In this document: piece after piece, positions 39,874 through 48,635 of the stretch | How positions within the stretch are numbered: the stretch's first letter is position 1 | Layout of the letters: each line of letters starts with the position of its first letter | DNA from: Marinifilum breve | GTDB lineage: Bacteria; Bacteroidota; Bacteroidia; Bacteroidales; Marinifilaceae | Assembly: GCF_003202155.1 (NCBI RefSeq) | Contig: NZ_QFLI01000004.1 | Coordinates: forward strand, 390,856-454,855 | Direction: 5' to 3' | Length of the DNA stretch: 64,000 nt | Notes under the pieces: model-generated | Told to the model about the DNA's origin: nothing | The model's database searches: none | Seen by the model: the letters and a program-made list of their open reading frames with translations, nothing else | Translations under genes and position numbers: made by a program

Positions 39874-40758
39874 ATGAAACGAGAAGGAAGTTCTTATGGC
39901 ATTTTCCTAATGATATTGTCGGTAATTGCCTTTGGTATTATGACCACTCTGGTGCGAAGCATGGCTCATGTAAGTACCTACATTACAGTTTTTGTTCGAT
40001 TCGCCATTGGTGTCGGAGTAATCGGAATACTGGCAATGATGCGAAAAATCGATCTTAAATTTGTTCGCAGTCCATTGCTTCTATTACGTGGAGTTACCGG
40101 CACAATATCCGTTGCTTTGTTTTATCTGGCTATTGTTAAAATTGGTATGGGCAAAGCCTCGGTGTACTCCTATTCTTACCCGCTTTTTGCCTCATTGCTA
40201 AGTGCCATAGTCCTGAAAGAAAAAATTCAAACTGCAAAGTGGTTGATGATGTTGTTGGCACTGACTGGCATTGTAATGGTTTCGTTTCAATTTACCGAAG
40301 CTGGAAAATCGTGGAGTTTCGGGTGGTTCGATTTTTTAGCCATGCTCAGCGCAATAACCAATGCAGTATCCATATTAATTGTGAAAAAACTGCATGGCAC
40401 CGATAACTCTTATGCCATCTTTTTTGCCCAATCTATTGTTGGATTCTGGATATTTCTTGTTCCGGCCAACCTTCCCGAACTAACCGGTCCGGTTACCAGC
40501 AGCTATATATTAATATTTATAGGTCTGGCTTCGGCATGTGCACAATTGTTGAACACCGAAGGCTACCGACATGTTTCCATAGCAACAGGTTCTCCTTTCC
40601 ACATGCTCATCCCGATTGTAAATGTGATAATAGGAGTATTTGTTTTTAACGAAGTATTCACAACACAGGAAATCATTGGATCTTCATTGGTAGTGATGGC
40701 TTGCCTTGGCATTTTACGTTTAAATAGTCGTATGCAAACTCAAGTAAAACATGCTTAG
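39874..40758 (+). CDS. EamA/DMT-family transporter
   Basis: A 294-residue protein with about ten transmembrane helices in two EamA repeats (roughly 1-135 and 145-285). Conserved features include ITVFVRFAIG, SYSYPLFASLLSAIVLKEKI at the end of the first repeat and HMLIPIVNVIIGVFVFNEVF at the end of the second. Members export amino acids or other metabolites; the substrate is not predictable. Transcribed alone. Confidence 0.92.
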   Translation: MKREGSSYGIFLMILSVIAFGIMTTLVRSMAHVSTYITVFVRFAIGVGVIGILAMMRKIDLKFVRSPLLLLRGVTGTISVALFYLAIVKIGMGKASVYSYSYPLFASLLSAIVLKEKIQTAKWLMMLLALTGIVMVSFQFTEAGKSWSFGWFDFLAMLSAITNAVSILIVKKLHGTDNSYAIFFAQSIVGFWIFLVPANLPELTGPVTSSYILIFIGLASACAQLLNTEGYRHVSIATGSPFHMLIPIVNVIIGVFVFNEVFTTQEIIGSSLVVMACLGILRLNSRMQTQVKHA

Positions 40759-41078
40759 ATATGATTACTTATATAAATTAAGGTTTAAAAAGCATCATTA
40801 AGGTTTATTTAGGAGTTCTTCCATTTTAGGGAATCCGCGATAACTATCTGGAAGCAACAGCCAGAAGGGGGTATTTTTGATTAAATTGATCTTATTTCAC
40901 CCTTTTCCCTGTCGGGATTTTGTTCACATTAAACTCAATTTTCAATTGTGTTTACGAGCTCCGCTTCGCTACGGTTCCCTAGGAGGGAAAAACTCAACTT
41001 GAAAAAGTGATAAAATTCATTATCGCATAACCAGTACAGTTGTTTTAACCTTTGAGCAGCATTATTAATTCCATTAAA
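40759..41078. other. Intergenic region with a small palindromic block
   Basis: 320 bp between convergent genes. A GC-richer block near 40954-40990 contains CGAGCTCCGCTTCGCTACGG and the short palindrome TTCCCT-AGG-AGGGAA (40975-40989), flanked by AAACTCAA copies at 40931 and 40990. This composition change suggests a dispersed intergenic repeat. No gene or clear terminator was seen. Confidence 0.35.
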
Positions 41079-41699
41079 CTACATTGGCAGGTAAAAGTAA
41101 ATGCCCAAACCGTTGGTGAATAGAATATTCCCATAAAGCGAATGCTCAAGAAACACGGCATTTAGCGACTTGTTGCGCAAATAGGTATATGAAAAAATCA
41201 GACTGCCAATAAAGGTGAAAATCAATGCCACCCAATTACGGAAAATGATATGAGCCATGGCAAAACAAACTGCATTTACCAGAAGCATCACGACAGGATT
41301 GGAAAATAACAACTTGTATCGATGAAAATAGAAAGCCCGGAAAATGAACTCCTGAGTGTAGGCTGACCATATGGGGTAACTCACAATTACGGCAAGCCAA
41401 ATCCAAAAGTTATTGCGTGGTAAGTGGAAAAATACATCGGCTCGGAATACATATACCCAAATGGAGGTAATGATTAAAAGAATAGATCCTTTCATCAGAA
41501 AATCCTGCCAAGGATAATCTCGTTTGATTCTAAAGATTTCACGATCAAAATTCTTGTCTTTAATGATAATGAAAAGACAATAAAAAAATACAAGTACAAG
41601 GGGTATTGCTTTATGGACCGGAATCATTTCAAAATAATACAATAATGGTAGCCCAATAAACAAAAATAACATCTCCGTCCACAAATACAATCTCCTCAT
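41079..41699 (-). CDS. CPBP-family (CAAX-like) intramembrane metalloprotease
   Basis: A 206-residue protein with about six helices. The CPBP motifs are QEFIFR (116-121, with Gln where most have the first Glu of EExxxR), FAMAH (H150) and the last-motif His in LEHSLYGN (H186). Family members include Rce1-type prenyl proteases and bacteriocin-immunity proteins. The Glu-to-Gln change could affect catalysis, although the second Glu is kept. Function in this cell is unknown. Confidence 0.82.
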   Translation of the reverse strand: MRRLYLWTEMLFLFIGLPLLYYFEMIPVHKAIPLVLVFFYCLFIIIKDKNFDREIFRIKRDYPWQDFLMKGSILLIITSIWVYVFRADVFFHLPRNNFWIWLAVIVSYPIWSAYTQEFIFRAFYFHRYKLLFSNPVVMLLVNAVCFAMAHIIFRNWVALIFTFIGSLIFSYTYLRNKSLNAVFLEHSLYGNILFTNGLGIYFYLPM

Positions 41700-41790
41700 A
41701 ACACCCCAATTTTAAAGAAACAACAAGAATAGCAACGACAACAAGAAGGATCCTCCTTATTAAGACTCGTTCTATATAATTTACAAAAAA

Positions 41791-41819
41791 AGAGGCAAAT
41801 TTGTTTTAAAAGTGCCTCT
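41791..41819 (-). terminator. Terminator after the 41959 gene
   Basis: AGAGGCA / TGCCTCT stem with a 15-nt AT loop, then seven T on the minus strand. Confidence 0.7.
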
Positions 41820-41958
41820 GAAATTTAGGAATGTTATGATTTTATTGACAAACGTAATTTTGCCCTAAAATTGCCTGTGTTTTTGTGGATTAAATGGCCT
41901 TAAATCATGATTAAAAATCATCAATTCAAGATTAATTCACATAATTACATGATGCGAA

Positions 41959-42321
41959 TTAAGCGTTTTTTTTCTGCGCTCTCCTTGCAGCAACAATCAT
42001 TAAATATCCAGCGATAACCGGACCGTATGCTAAGAAATGATACCCCTTAAGATCGAACCATTTTAAGTACAAGCCCAAAGTAGCAAAACCTCCAACTATC
42101 ATCAAGGCCCAACCTATCAATCTTAATTGTCTTGCATCAAGTTTTCCGGGCTTCTTTACGTCTCCTGCAAGAATTTTATTGTCGATCTCTCTAACAACAC
42201 TATTAATAGTATTCTCATCAATACCTTTGTCTTTCATTTCTTTTCTGATTTGAGAGAAATCCATCCCCTCAATCTTCTTTGCGTGATAAAACTTGACTAA
42301 TTCATTAAAACTTTGTGCCAT
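41959..42321 (-). CDS. Small membrane protein of unknown function
   Basis: A 120-residue protein. The first ~60 residues are a soluble helical segment (FNELVKFYHAKKIEGMDFSQIRKEMKDKGIDENTINSVVREID), and two transmembrane helices lie at ~68-86 and ~95-112, with a basic C-terminus. I do not recognise a family. A perfect promoter (-33 and -7) directly upstream and a terminator downstream support a real, separately expressed gene. Confidence 0.75.
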   Translation of the reverse strand: MAQSFNELVKFYHAKKIEGMDFSQIRKEMKDKGIDENTINSVVREIDNKILAGDVKKPGKLDARQLRLIGWALMIVGGFATLGLYLKWFDLKGYHFLAYGPVIAGYLMIVAARRAQKKNA

Positions 42322-42341
42322 AATTGTTGTTTTGATTGCTG

Positions 42342-42372
42342 CAAATCTAATCAGACAGAAATGATTTTCAAA
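42342..42372 (-). promoter_or_regulatory. Promoter of the small membrane protein gene
   Basis: Minus strand TTTG at 42372-42369, 19 nt, then TAGATTTG at 42349-42342, 20 nt before the ATG. Both elements are exact. Confidence 0.7.
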
Positions 42373-42534
42373 ATCTAGTCTATATCAATTACAAAGACGT
42401 AGCAATGCTACGTCTCTACAGCATGTATTATTGAAAATATTCCCTTAACCATTAGCAATATCATACTCATAGTTAATATTAATCGGCTCCTAATGCTCAA
42501 TGGCAAAGTCAATTCTGTTATTGGTACACTACGA

Positions 42535-43030
42535 GTTGGCATCTGCATGCTCCTACCTGCCATTGTGAACCTATTTCCTATCAAGTACGCCGTTCTACCT
42601 ACCAAAAGTGTCGAGAGACCAGACAAATGCATTGCACTTATTAACAATGAGCGTGCAGATATCAACATTGACGATGCAGATGGCAGGTATGAGTGTGCGG
42701 TTGGCAGGTATGAGTGTGCGGTTGGCAGGTCTCTCGATGCAGATGGCAGGTATGAGCGTGCGGTTGGCAGGTCTCTCGATGCAGATGGTAGGTATGAGCG
42801 TGCGGTTGGCGGATCGTACGGTGCATTTATCAACAAAGAGGGAAACATTGGCAGGTCGTACGGCTCCAACGGCAGGTAGAACGGCGCAGATGGCAATCGG
42901 AACGATGCAGGTGGCAGGTAGAACGACACCATTGGCAGATCGAACGATGCAGATGACAGAACGAACGGCTCCGACGGCAGGTCGAACGGTGCAGATGATG
43001 ATCGGAACGATGCAGGTCGCAGGTAGAACA
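42535..43030. repeat. 21-bp-period tandem tract (gap 42322-43172)
   Basis: About 23 consecutive 21-bp units without a single indel. Unit starts fall at 42682 + 21n; strongly conserved units run from 42682 to 43018 and begin GGCAGGT, with typical members GGCAGGTATGAGTGTGCGGTT-like and GGCAGGTCTCTCGATGCAG-like alternating near 42682-42800. Units upstream (42535-42681) are more diverged. GC content is higher than in neighbouring genes. All three frames on both strands are partly open because the period is a multiple of 3, and long spurious frames result (42408-43043, 42493-42879, 42608-43078). No family, start context or promoter supports coding. Confidence 0.85.
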
Positions 43031-43172
43031 AGGGTCTATTCAATAAACTGTGTCAGCTTATATTTTATGAGTTGCTAAATACAAGGCAATGCCTTGTATT
43101 TACTACTAAGGATTAATTGTACTTGCTAGAGACAGCATTCATACGCACCGAACTATTAATAACATCTAAGCT

Positions 43173-43493
43173 TTAATCATTATTTAAATGTGGCTCAATA
43201 TGTTCCCTGTTTTGCTCAAACCACTGCTCAAGAAATATTTTTCGCTTTTCTTTAGTTTGTTGATTTAAGAAAGTAACAACAAAATGGAAAAGTTCAAGAT
43301 GTTCCTTGCCTTTGGTTTCCATATATAATTGCTTTCCTGCTTCAAGGTGATTTTGTACTGCTTTTTCTAATGCTTCCTTTACTCTCTCATCATTCTTTAG
43401 TAAGTTATCTACCTTTAACTGAGTCGCTTCTTCCTTAATTTCAACATATTTCCTTACTTCATCAATTTTAAAAACACTCATAAATGCCTTCAT
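43173..43493 (-). CDS. Small hypothetical protein
   Basis: A 106-residue, mostly helical, charged protein (MKAFMSVFKIDEVRKYVEIKE...) with no signal or membrane segment and a histidine-rich acidic end (EHIEPHLNND). No family recognised. M5 is an alternative start. It lies alone between the repeat tract and folD, so its reality rests on normal amino-acid composition and length. Confidence 0.55.
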   Translation of the reverse strand: MKAFMSVFKIDEVRKYVEIKEEATQLKVDNLLKNDERVKEALEKAVQNHLEAGKQLYMETKGKEHLELFHFVVTFLNQQTKEKRKIFLEQWFEQNREHIEPHLNND

Positions 43494-43705
43494 TGACTCA
43501 ATAACACCTTTTTGACTATTAATTTGCTTTTGCTGAATAAATAAACAATCAAATAAATTATAGTATAAATCCCAGTAACTATAAGTGGTAAATATTCCAT
43601 TCCAAACTAATTTATATTAAACCTAATGCTAATTTAATAAAAATATCATTTAAAAATTTCTAACTCTGCAACTCTTAGACTATAAATCTGAGGAGCATAA
43701 AAAAA

Positions 43706-43729
43706 CAGGCTCCTATAATTAGAAGCCTG
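43706..43729 (-). terminator. Terminator of folD
   Basis: CAGGCTtCT / AGgAGCCTG hairpin with a 6-nt loop, followed by seven T on the minus strand, 24 nt past the stop. Confidence 0.85.
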
Positions 43730-43752
43730 CTTGAATATTTTGATTCGGAAAT

Positions 43753-44634
43753 CTATTTGTAGATCTCTTTTTTACTTGCCAATAGTGTGTTTTGAAGCAA
43801 TGAAACGATAGTCATTGGTCCAACACCACCTGGAACAGGAGTAATGAATGATGCTTTAGGTGCTACCTCATCGAATTTCACATCTCCAAGCAATTTCCAT
43901 CCTGATTTGGTCTTGTCAGACTTCACACGGTGAATACCTACATCAATAATAACTGCTCCTTCTTTCACCATATCGCCAGTAAGGAATTCTTTCATTCCCA
44001 ATGCTACGATTACGATATCCGCTTGACGGGTAATTTCTGCAATATTTTTGGTTCTACTGTGACAAAGAGTAACAGTACAATCGCCATAAGCAGCTTTACG
44101 AGACATTAAAACACTCATTGGAGTACCAACGATGTTCGAACGACCAATTACCACACAGTTTTTACCAGATGTTTCAACATTGTAACGCTTCAACAACTCA
44201 ACAATACCAGCTGGAGTTGCAGGAAGGTAAGTTGGCAAACTTGCAACCATTTTACCTACGTTCATAGGGTGGAATCCATCAACATCTTTTTCCGGACGAA
44301 TGGTTTCGATTACCTTGGTCTCAGAAATGTGCTTAGGAAGTGGCAACTGAACAATCAATCCGTCGATGTCATCGTTCTCGTTTACCTTACGGATTTCTGC
44401 CAAAAGTTGCTCTTCTGTAATGTCATCTTCGAAACGAAATTCTGAAGACTCAAAACCTACAGCATGACAAGCTTTTACTTTAGCAGCAACATAAGTTTCG
44501 CTGGCACCATCGTGTCCAACAATCATAGCGGCAAGATGTGGAGTTTTTCCACCTGCTTTTTTAATTTGTTCAACTTCGGCAGCAATTTCCTGCTTCACCT
44601 CGTTAGAAATCTTTTTTCCGTCGATTAATTCCAT
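43753..44634 (-). CDS. folD: Bifunctional methylenetetrahydrofolate dehydrogenase/cyclohydrolase
   Basis: A 293-residue FolD. The catalytic Tyr/Lys region is [16 protein letters not shown], followed by [12 protein letters not shown], the Rossmann motif [10 protein letters not shown] and the closing PGGVGPMT. It interconverts methylene- and formyl-tetrahydrofolate for one-carbon metabolism. Length is normal. It follows ffh in the same direction with a terminator between them, so the two may be only partly co-transcribed. Confidence 0.97.
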   Translation of the reverse strand: MELIDGKKISNEVKQEIAAEVEQIKKAGGKTPHLAAMIVGHDGASETYVAAKVKACHAVGFESSEFRFEDDITEEQLLAEIRKVNENDDIDGLIVQLPLPKHISETKVIETIRPEKDVDGFHPMNVGKMVASLPTYLPATPAGIVELLKRYNVETSGKNCVVIGRSNIVGTPMSVLMSRKAAYGDCTVTLCHSRTKNIAEITRQADIVIVALGMKEFLTGDMVKEGAVIIDVGIHRVKSDKTKSGWKLLGDVKFDEVAPKASFITPVPGGVGPMTIVSLLQNTLLASKKEIYK

Positions 44635-44661
44635 GGTTTGTTAGCTTTGTTGTTATCAAAA

Positions 44662-44689
44662 AAATGCCTGACCGCAGAGTCAAGCATTT
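44662..44689 (-). terminator. Terminator between ffh and folD
   Basis: AAATGCcTGAC / GTCAaGCATTT stem with a 6-nt loop and a T-run on the minus strand, 16 nt past the ffh stop. Confidence 0.8.
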
Positions 44690-44704
44690 TATATTTGGTT
44701 TTTC

Positions 44705-46036
44705 TTATTTTCTGCGTCCCATATTGCCCATCATTCTGGACATGTTTCCGCCTTTCGACATCATTTTCATTAATTTCCTGGTCTCATCGAATTGCTTAAT
44801 CAGTCGGTTCACATCCTGAATGGTAGAACCAGAACCATCGGCAATCCTTTTTCTTCTCGAACCATTAATCAATTTTGGATCTTCACGTTCAGCAGGAGTC
44901 ATTGAAAAGATAATCGCTTCAACACCTTTAAAAGCATCATCATCGATATCGATATTCTTCAATGCTTTTCCTACTCCAGGAATCATAGAAGCCAAATCTT
45001 TAAGGTTACCCATTTTCTTGATCTGAGAAATCTGAGACAAGAAATCGTTAAAGTTGAATTGGTTCTTGGCGATCTTCTTCTGAAGTTTCTTCGCTTCTTC
45101 AGCATCGAATTGTTCCTGAGCACGCTCTACAAGTGATACGATATCACCCATACCCAAAATACGATCGGCCATACGTTCAGGGTGGAAAACATCCAATGCT
45201 TCCATTTTTTCGCCTGTACCAACAAACTTAATTGGCTTGTTAACTACCGAACGAATTGATAATGCAGCACCACCACGAGTATCACCATCTAATTTGGTAA
45301 GAACAACACCATCGAAATTCAATCTGTCGTTAAACTCTTTAGCTGTGTTCACAGCATCCTGACCAGTCATCGAGTCAACTACGAAAAGAGTTTCGGTTGG
45401 ATCTATAGACTTTTTAACAGCTTCAATCTCTTTCATCATCTCCTCATCGATGGCCAAACGACCAGCGGTATCGACAATTACAAGATCGTTACCATTTGCT
45501 TTAGCTTCCTTAATAGCAGCTTGAGCAATTTTTACCGGGTTCTTATTTTCTTTATCAGAGTATACTGGAACACCAATTTGCTCTCCCAATACATGCAACT
45601 GATCAATCGCAGCAGGACGATAAACATCACAGGCAACCAACAAAGGATTCATTGAGCGTTTTGTTTTTAACATGTTCGCCAATTTTCCTGAGAATGTGGT
45701 TTTACCAGAACCTTGCAATCCGGCAATTAATATTACGGCAGGTTTTCCCTGAGTGTTGATATCAACATGAGTTCCACCCATCAATTCAGCCAGCTCATCG
45801 TGAACGATTTTCACCATCACCTGGTTTGGTTTCAAGGCAGTAAGTACGTCTTGTCCTAATGCTTTTTCTTTTACGGTATTCGTAAACGACTTGGCAATTT
45901 TAAAGTTAACATCGGCATCCAAAAGCGCACGTCTTACATCCTTCAATGTTTCTGCCACATTGATTTCAGTAATTTTCCCTTGTCCCTTTAATATCTGGAA
46001 CGATCGCTCAAGTCTTTCGTTAAGATTTTCAAACAT
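44705..46036 (-). CDS. ffh: Signal recognition particle protein Ffh
   Basis: A 443-residue SRP GTPase. G1 is AGLQGSGKTT, the DTAGRL box (G3) and TKLDGDTRGG (G4) follow, and the methionine-rich M domain ends MKMMSKGGNMSRMMGNMGRRK-like. It binds signal sequences of membrane proteins at the ribosome, with 4.5S RNA and FtsY. The 4.5S RNA gene was not seen in this window. A -7 promoter element lies just upstream. Confidence 0.97.
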   Translation of the reverse strand: MFENLNERLERSFQILKGQGKITEINVAETLKDVRRALLDADVNFKIAKSFTNTVKEKALGQDVLTALKPNQVMVKIVHDELAELMGGTHVDINTQGKPAVILIAGLQGSGKTTFSGKLANMLKTKRSMNPLLVACDVYRPAAIDQLHVLGEQIGVPVYSDKENKNPVKIAQAAIKEAKANGNDLVIVDTAGRLAIDEEMMKEIEAVKKSIDPTETLFVVDSMTGQDAVNTAKEFNDRLNFDGVVLTKLDGDTRGGAALSIRSVVNKPIKFVGTGEKMEALDVFHPERMADRILGMGDIVSLVERAQEQFDAEEAKKLQKKIAKNQFNFNDFLSQISQIKKMGNLKDLASMIPGVGKALKNIDIDDDAFKGVEAIIFSMTPAEREDPKLINGSRRKRIADGSGSTIQDVNRLIKQFDETRKLMKMMSKGGNMSRMMGNMGRRK

Positions 46037-46071
46037 TATTCTACGTATTTATATTTCCCTGCAAAAATAAA

Positions 46072-46079
46072 AAAATATG
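46072..46079 (-). promoter_or_regulatory. -7 promoter element of ffh
   Basis: Minus strand TATTTTTG, exact TAnnTTTG, 35 nt before the ffh ATG; no clear -33. Confidence 0.5.
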
Positions 46080-46296
46080 CGTATAGCTAAAGTGAATCAG
46101 GAAGAAAAGTCACGAAAAATGTAAACAAATTGAAATGTGGGTTGAGAAGCTGGCATACGCAATTCACGAATGAACATTTAACACCTAATACACATTTAGA
46201 ATATACATGGCCAAAAGACGGCATAAATGCCTTCTCTACTAAAACAAAACAAATGGTGATAAATTGAAGATATTGTCTTATTCAGTTCTATCATAC

Positions 46297-46415
46297 ACCT
46301 CATCCCCCTACCCCTTCTCCTTGAGGAGAAGGGGAGTATTCTGCAAGTAATTCATTATACTTAAAACTTGGCAGTTTCGATTCCCTCTTCTTTGAGGAGA
46401 GGGTTAGGGTGAGGT
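46297..46415. repeat. MITE-like palindromic element (gap 46037-46486)
   Basis: A ~119-bp block bounded by imperfect terminal inverted repeats: ACCTCATCCCCCTACCCC... on the left and ...GGGTTAGGGTGAGGT on the right. Each end forms its own hairpin (CCCCTTCTCC / GGAGAAGGGG at 46311-46335; CCTCTT / GAGAGG-type at 46384-46402). Very similar 'ACCCTCACCCTAACCCTCTCC' blocks are dispersed in many bacteria. It lies between ffh and argS, outside coding sequence. Nothing else was found in the gap besides the argS terminator. Confidence 0.6.
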
Positions 46416-46432
46416 AAAAAATGGATAACAAA

Positions 46433-46464
46433 AAAGCAGATCCTCAAATTTGAAGATCTGCTTT
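46433..46464 (-). terminator. Terminator of argS
   Basis: AAAGCAGATC / GATCTGCTTT with a further paired centre (TCAAATTTGA), followed by TTTTTTG on the minus strand. Confidence 0.85.
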
Positions 46465-46486
46465 GCAATATCATGTATATTAAAAA

Positions 46487-48280
46487 CTACATTCTTTCCG
46501 GAACACCAATTCCCAATAGGCTCATTCCTGATTTGATGATCTCTCCGATTTGCTTAGAAAGTACTAAACGGAAAGCTCTTAAGTCGGTATTTTCCTCTTT
46601 CGCGATTGGATGATCGTGATAGAATTGGTTGTACTCTTTCACTAAGTCGTATACATAGTTCGAGATTTGAGCAGGACTGGTTTCTTTTCCAGCTTCCTTA
46701 ATAACCGTTGGGTAATTTGCTACCATCTGAATTAGGAATGATTCCTTTTCAGAGATATTCAAATTAGATGAAGCCGCTTCTGGAATATCAAAACCTGCAT
46801 CAATTGCTTTTCTTACAACCGATTTAATACGTGCATAAGTGTATTGGATGAATGGGCCTGTGTTACCATTAAAGTCGATAGATTCCTTAGGGTTAAACAT
46901 CATGTTTTTCTTAGGATCAACTTTAAGGATGAAGTATTTTAATGCACCCATTGCCACTTTTTCGAATACATCTTCAGCTTCTTCTTCTGAGTATCCTTCC
47001 AACTTACCAAGTTCTTTAGAAGTTTCACGCGCAGTATTTACCATCTCTTCCATCAAATCGTCGGCATCAACAACAGTACCTTCACGCGATTTCATTTTTC
47101 CTTCTGGCAATTCAACCATACCATATGATAAATGCTGAATTTTATCGTGCCACTCGTAACCTAGCTTGCCAAGAATTAACGACAATACCTGGAAGTGATA
47201 GTTTTGCTCGTTACCTACAACGTAAACGTGCTCGTCAATATTGAACTCGTCGAAACGCTCGAAAGCAGTACCAATATCCTGAGTCATGTATACCGATGTT
47301 CCGTCATCACGAAGCAATAATTTATGATCTAAGCCATCTGCTTCAAGGTTAGCCCAAACTGAACCAGTATCTTTTTGATACAACACGCCATCAGCCAATC
47401 CTTTTTCAACAATTGCTTTCCCTTGCTTATATGTATTTGATTCGAAATAAACTTTATCGAAATCAACACCCATTTTCTTGTAAGTGATATCGAAACCTGC
47501 TAAAACCCAGTCGTTCATCTTGCGCCAAAGAGCAACAGTTTCTTCATCTCCTGCCTCCCATTTACGCAACATTTCCTGAGCTTCTAACAAAAGTGGAGCT
47601 TGCTTTTTAGCTTCATCAGCTTCCATTCCTTCTGCCACAAGAGCTTCAATTTCTTTCTTGTATTCCTGATCGAATTTTACGTAGTATTTACCTACCAAGT
47701 GATCACCTTTAATTCCTGTTGACTCTGGAGTTTCACCTTCGCCAAAACGTAACCATGCCAACATCGACTTACAGATGTGGATACCACGGTCGTTTACCAG
47801 GTTCACCTTGATTACTTCGTATCCATTAGCTTTTAAAATCTGAGCAACAGAATAACCTAACAGGTTGTTACGAATATGACCCAAGTGAAGTGGTTTATTT
47901 GTATTTGGAGATGAATACTCAATCATCACCTTTTTAGCACCTTCTGCTAATGGAGTAAAACCGTAGTTTTCAGTCTTTACAGCTTCGTTCAGTACAGAAA
48001 TCCAATGTGAATTATCAATTACCAAATTCAAGAACCCTTTAACAACATTAAATGCTGATACCGCCGCGATATTTTCAGTTAAAAACTGTCCAAGATCATT
48101 TGCTGTTTCCTCTGGTGACTTTTTAGAAAAGCGCAGGAATGGAAAAACAACTACAGTTAAATCACCTTCGAACTCTCGTCGAGTTTTCTGAATCTGAACG
48201 GTTTTCTCCTCAATACCTTGTCCGTAACATGAATTTACGGCCTCAACTACTTTGCTTTTAATAATACTTTCAATACTCAT
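46487..48280 (-). CDS. argS: Arginyl-tRNA synthetase
   Basis: A 597-residue class I synthetase. The HIGH signature is SSPNTNKPLHLGHIRN, and the KMSKS equivalent reads GKMKSREGT, as usual for ArgRS. The N-terminal ArgRS-specific domain (~1-100) and the C-terminal DALR anticodon domain (YDLVKEYNQFYHDHPI ... RLVLSKQIGEIIKSGMSLLGI) are intact. It charges tRNA-Arg. Own promoter and terminator indicate a single-gene transcript. Confidence 0.98.
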   Translation of the reverse strand: MSIESIIKSKVVEAVNSCYGQGIEEKTVQIQKTRREFEGDLTVVVFPFLRFSKKSPEETANDLGQFLTENIAAVSAFNVVKGFLNLVIDNSHWISVLNEAVKTENYGFTPLAEGAKKVMIEYSSPNTNKPLHLGHIRNNLLGYSVAQILKANGYEVIKVNLVNDRGIHICKSMLAWLRFGEGETPESTGIKGDHLVGKYYVKFDQEYKKEIEALVAEGMEADEAKKQAPLLLEAQEMLRKWEAGDEETVALWRKMNDWVLAGFDITYKKMGVDFDKVYFESNTYKQGKAIVEKGLADGVLYQKDTGSVWANLEADGLDHKLLLRDDGTSVYMTQDIGTAFERFDEFNIDEHVYVVGNEQNYHFQVLSLILGKLGYEWHDKIQHLSYGMVELPEGKMKSREGTVVDADDLMEEMVNTARETSKELGKLEGYSEEEAEDVFEKVAMGALKYFILKVDPKKNMMFNPKESIDFNGNTGPFIQYTYARIKSVVRKAIDAGFDIPEAASSNLNISEKESFLIQMVANYPTVIKEAGKETSPAQISNYVYDLVKEYNQFYHDHPIAKEENTDLRAFRLVLSKQIGEIIKSGMSLLGIGVPERM

Positions 48281-48395
48281 TTGGAAATTCTGTATTTCGA
48301 ATTCTACTTAAATTTCATCCTTAAAACCGGACTTGCCATACATTCGCTCTTTACAACCAAAAACAAATCATATTAAGTCCCTCAATCTGAATCCG

Positions 48396-48403
48396 CAAAG
48401 ATA
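48396..48403 (-). promoter_or_regulatory. -7 promoter element of argS
   Basis: Minus strand TATCTTTG, exact, 115 nt before the ATG, giving a leader of about 110 nt. Confidence 0.5.
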
Positions 48404-48525
48404 ATAGGAATAAAATGAATTGCTATCCGTAATGTAAAAAAAGTCATTCACACCTAACATTATTCTTTCTCTCAAAAACAAGAGCTTATTTAACATCAAT
48501 CTGATAGGCATTGTCTACCTTTGAA

Positions 48526-48533
48526 AGGTTGCA
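48526..48533 (+). promoter_or_regulatory. -7 promoter element of the TPR kinase gene (gap 48281-48635)
   Basis: TACCTTTG, exact, 102 nt before the start at 48636. The divergent 355-bp gap holds this and the argS element; nothing else was recognised. Confidence 0.5.
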
Positions 48534-48635
48534 ATAATTTATCATTTATGACGTTTTAATTGCAGGAATAATTTGAGCCCTTATTCTCTTATAAACTATA
48601 TTTGGTCATTAATTTAAAAGTATCTGAACATTCTT

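Noticed and set aside
42682-43030. CRISPR array or DNA minisatellite with spacers
   Set aside because: Units are contiguous without spacers and vary in sequence; no cas genes.
42408-43078. Three long open frames (128-211 codons) on both strands
   Set aside because: A 21-bp period keeps several frames open on both strands at once; the peptides are pure repeats with no known family.
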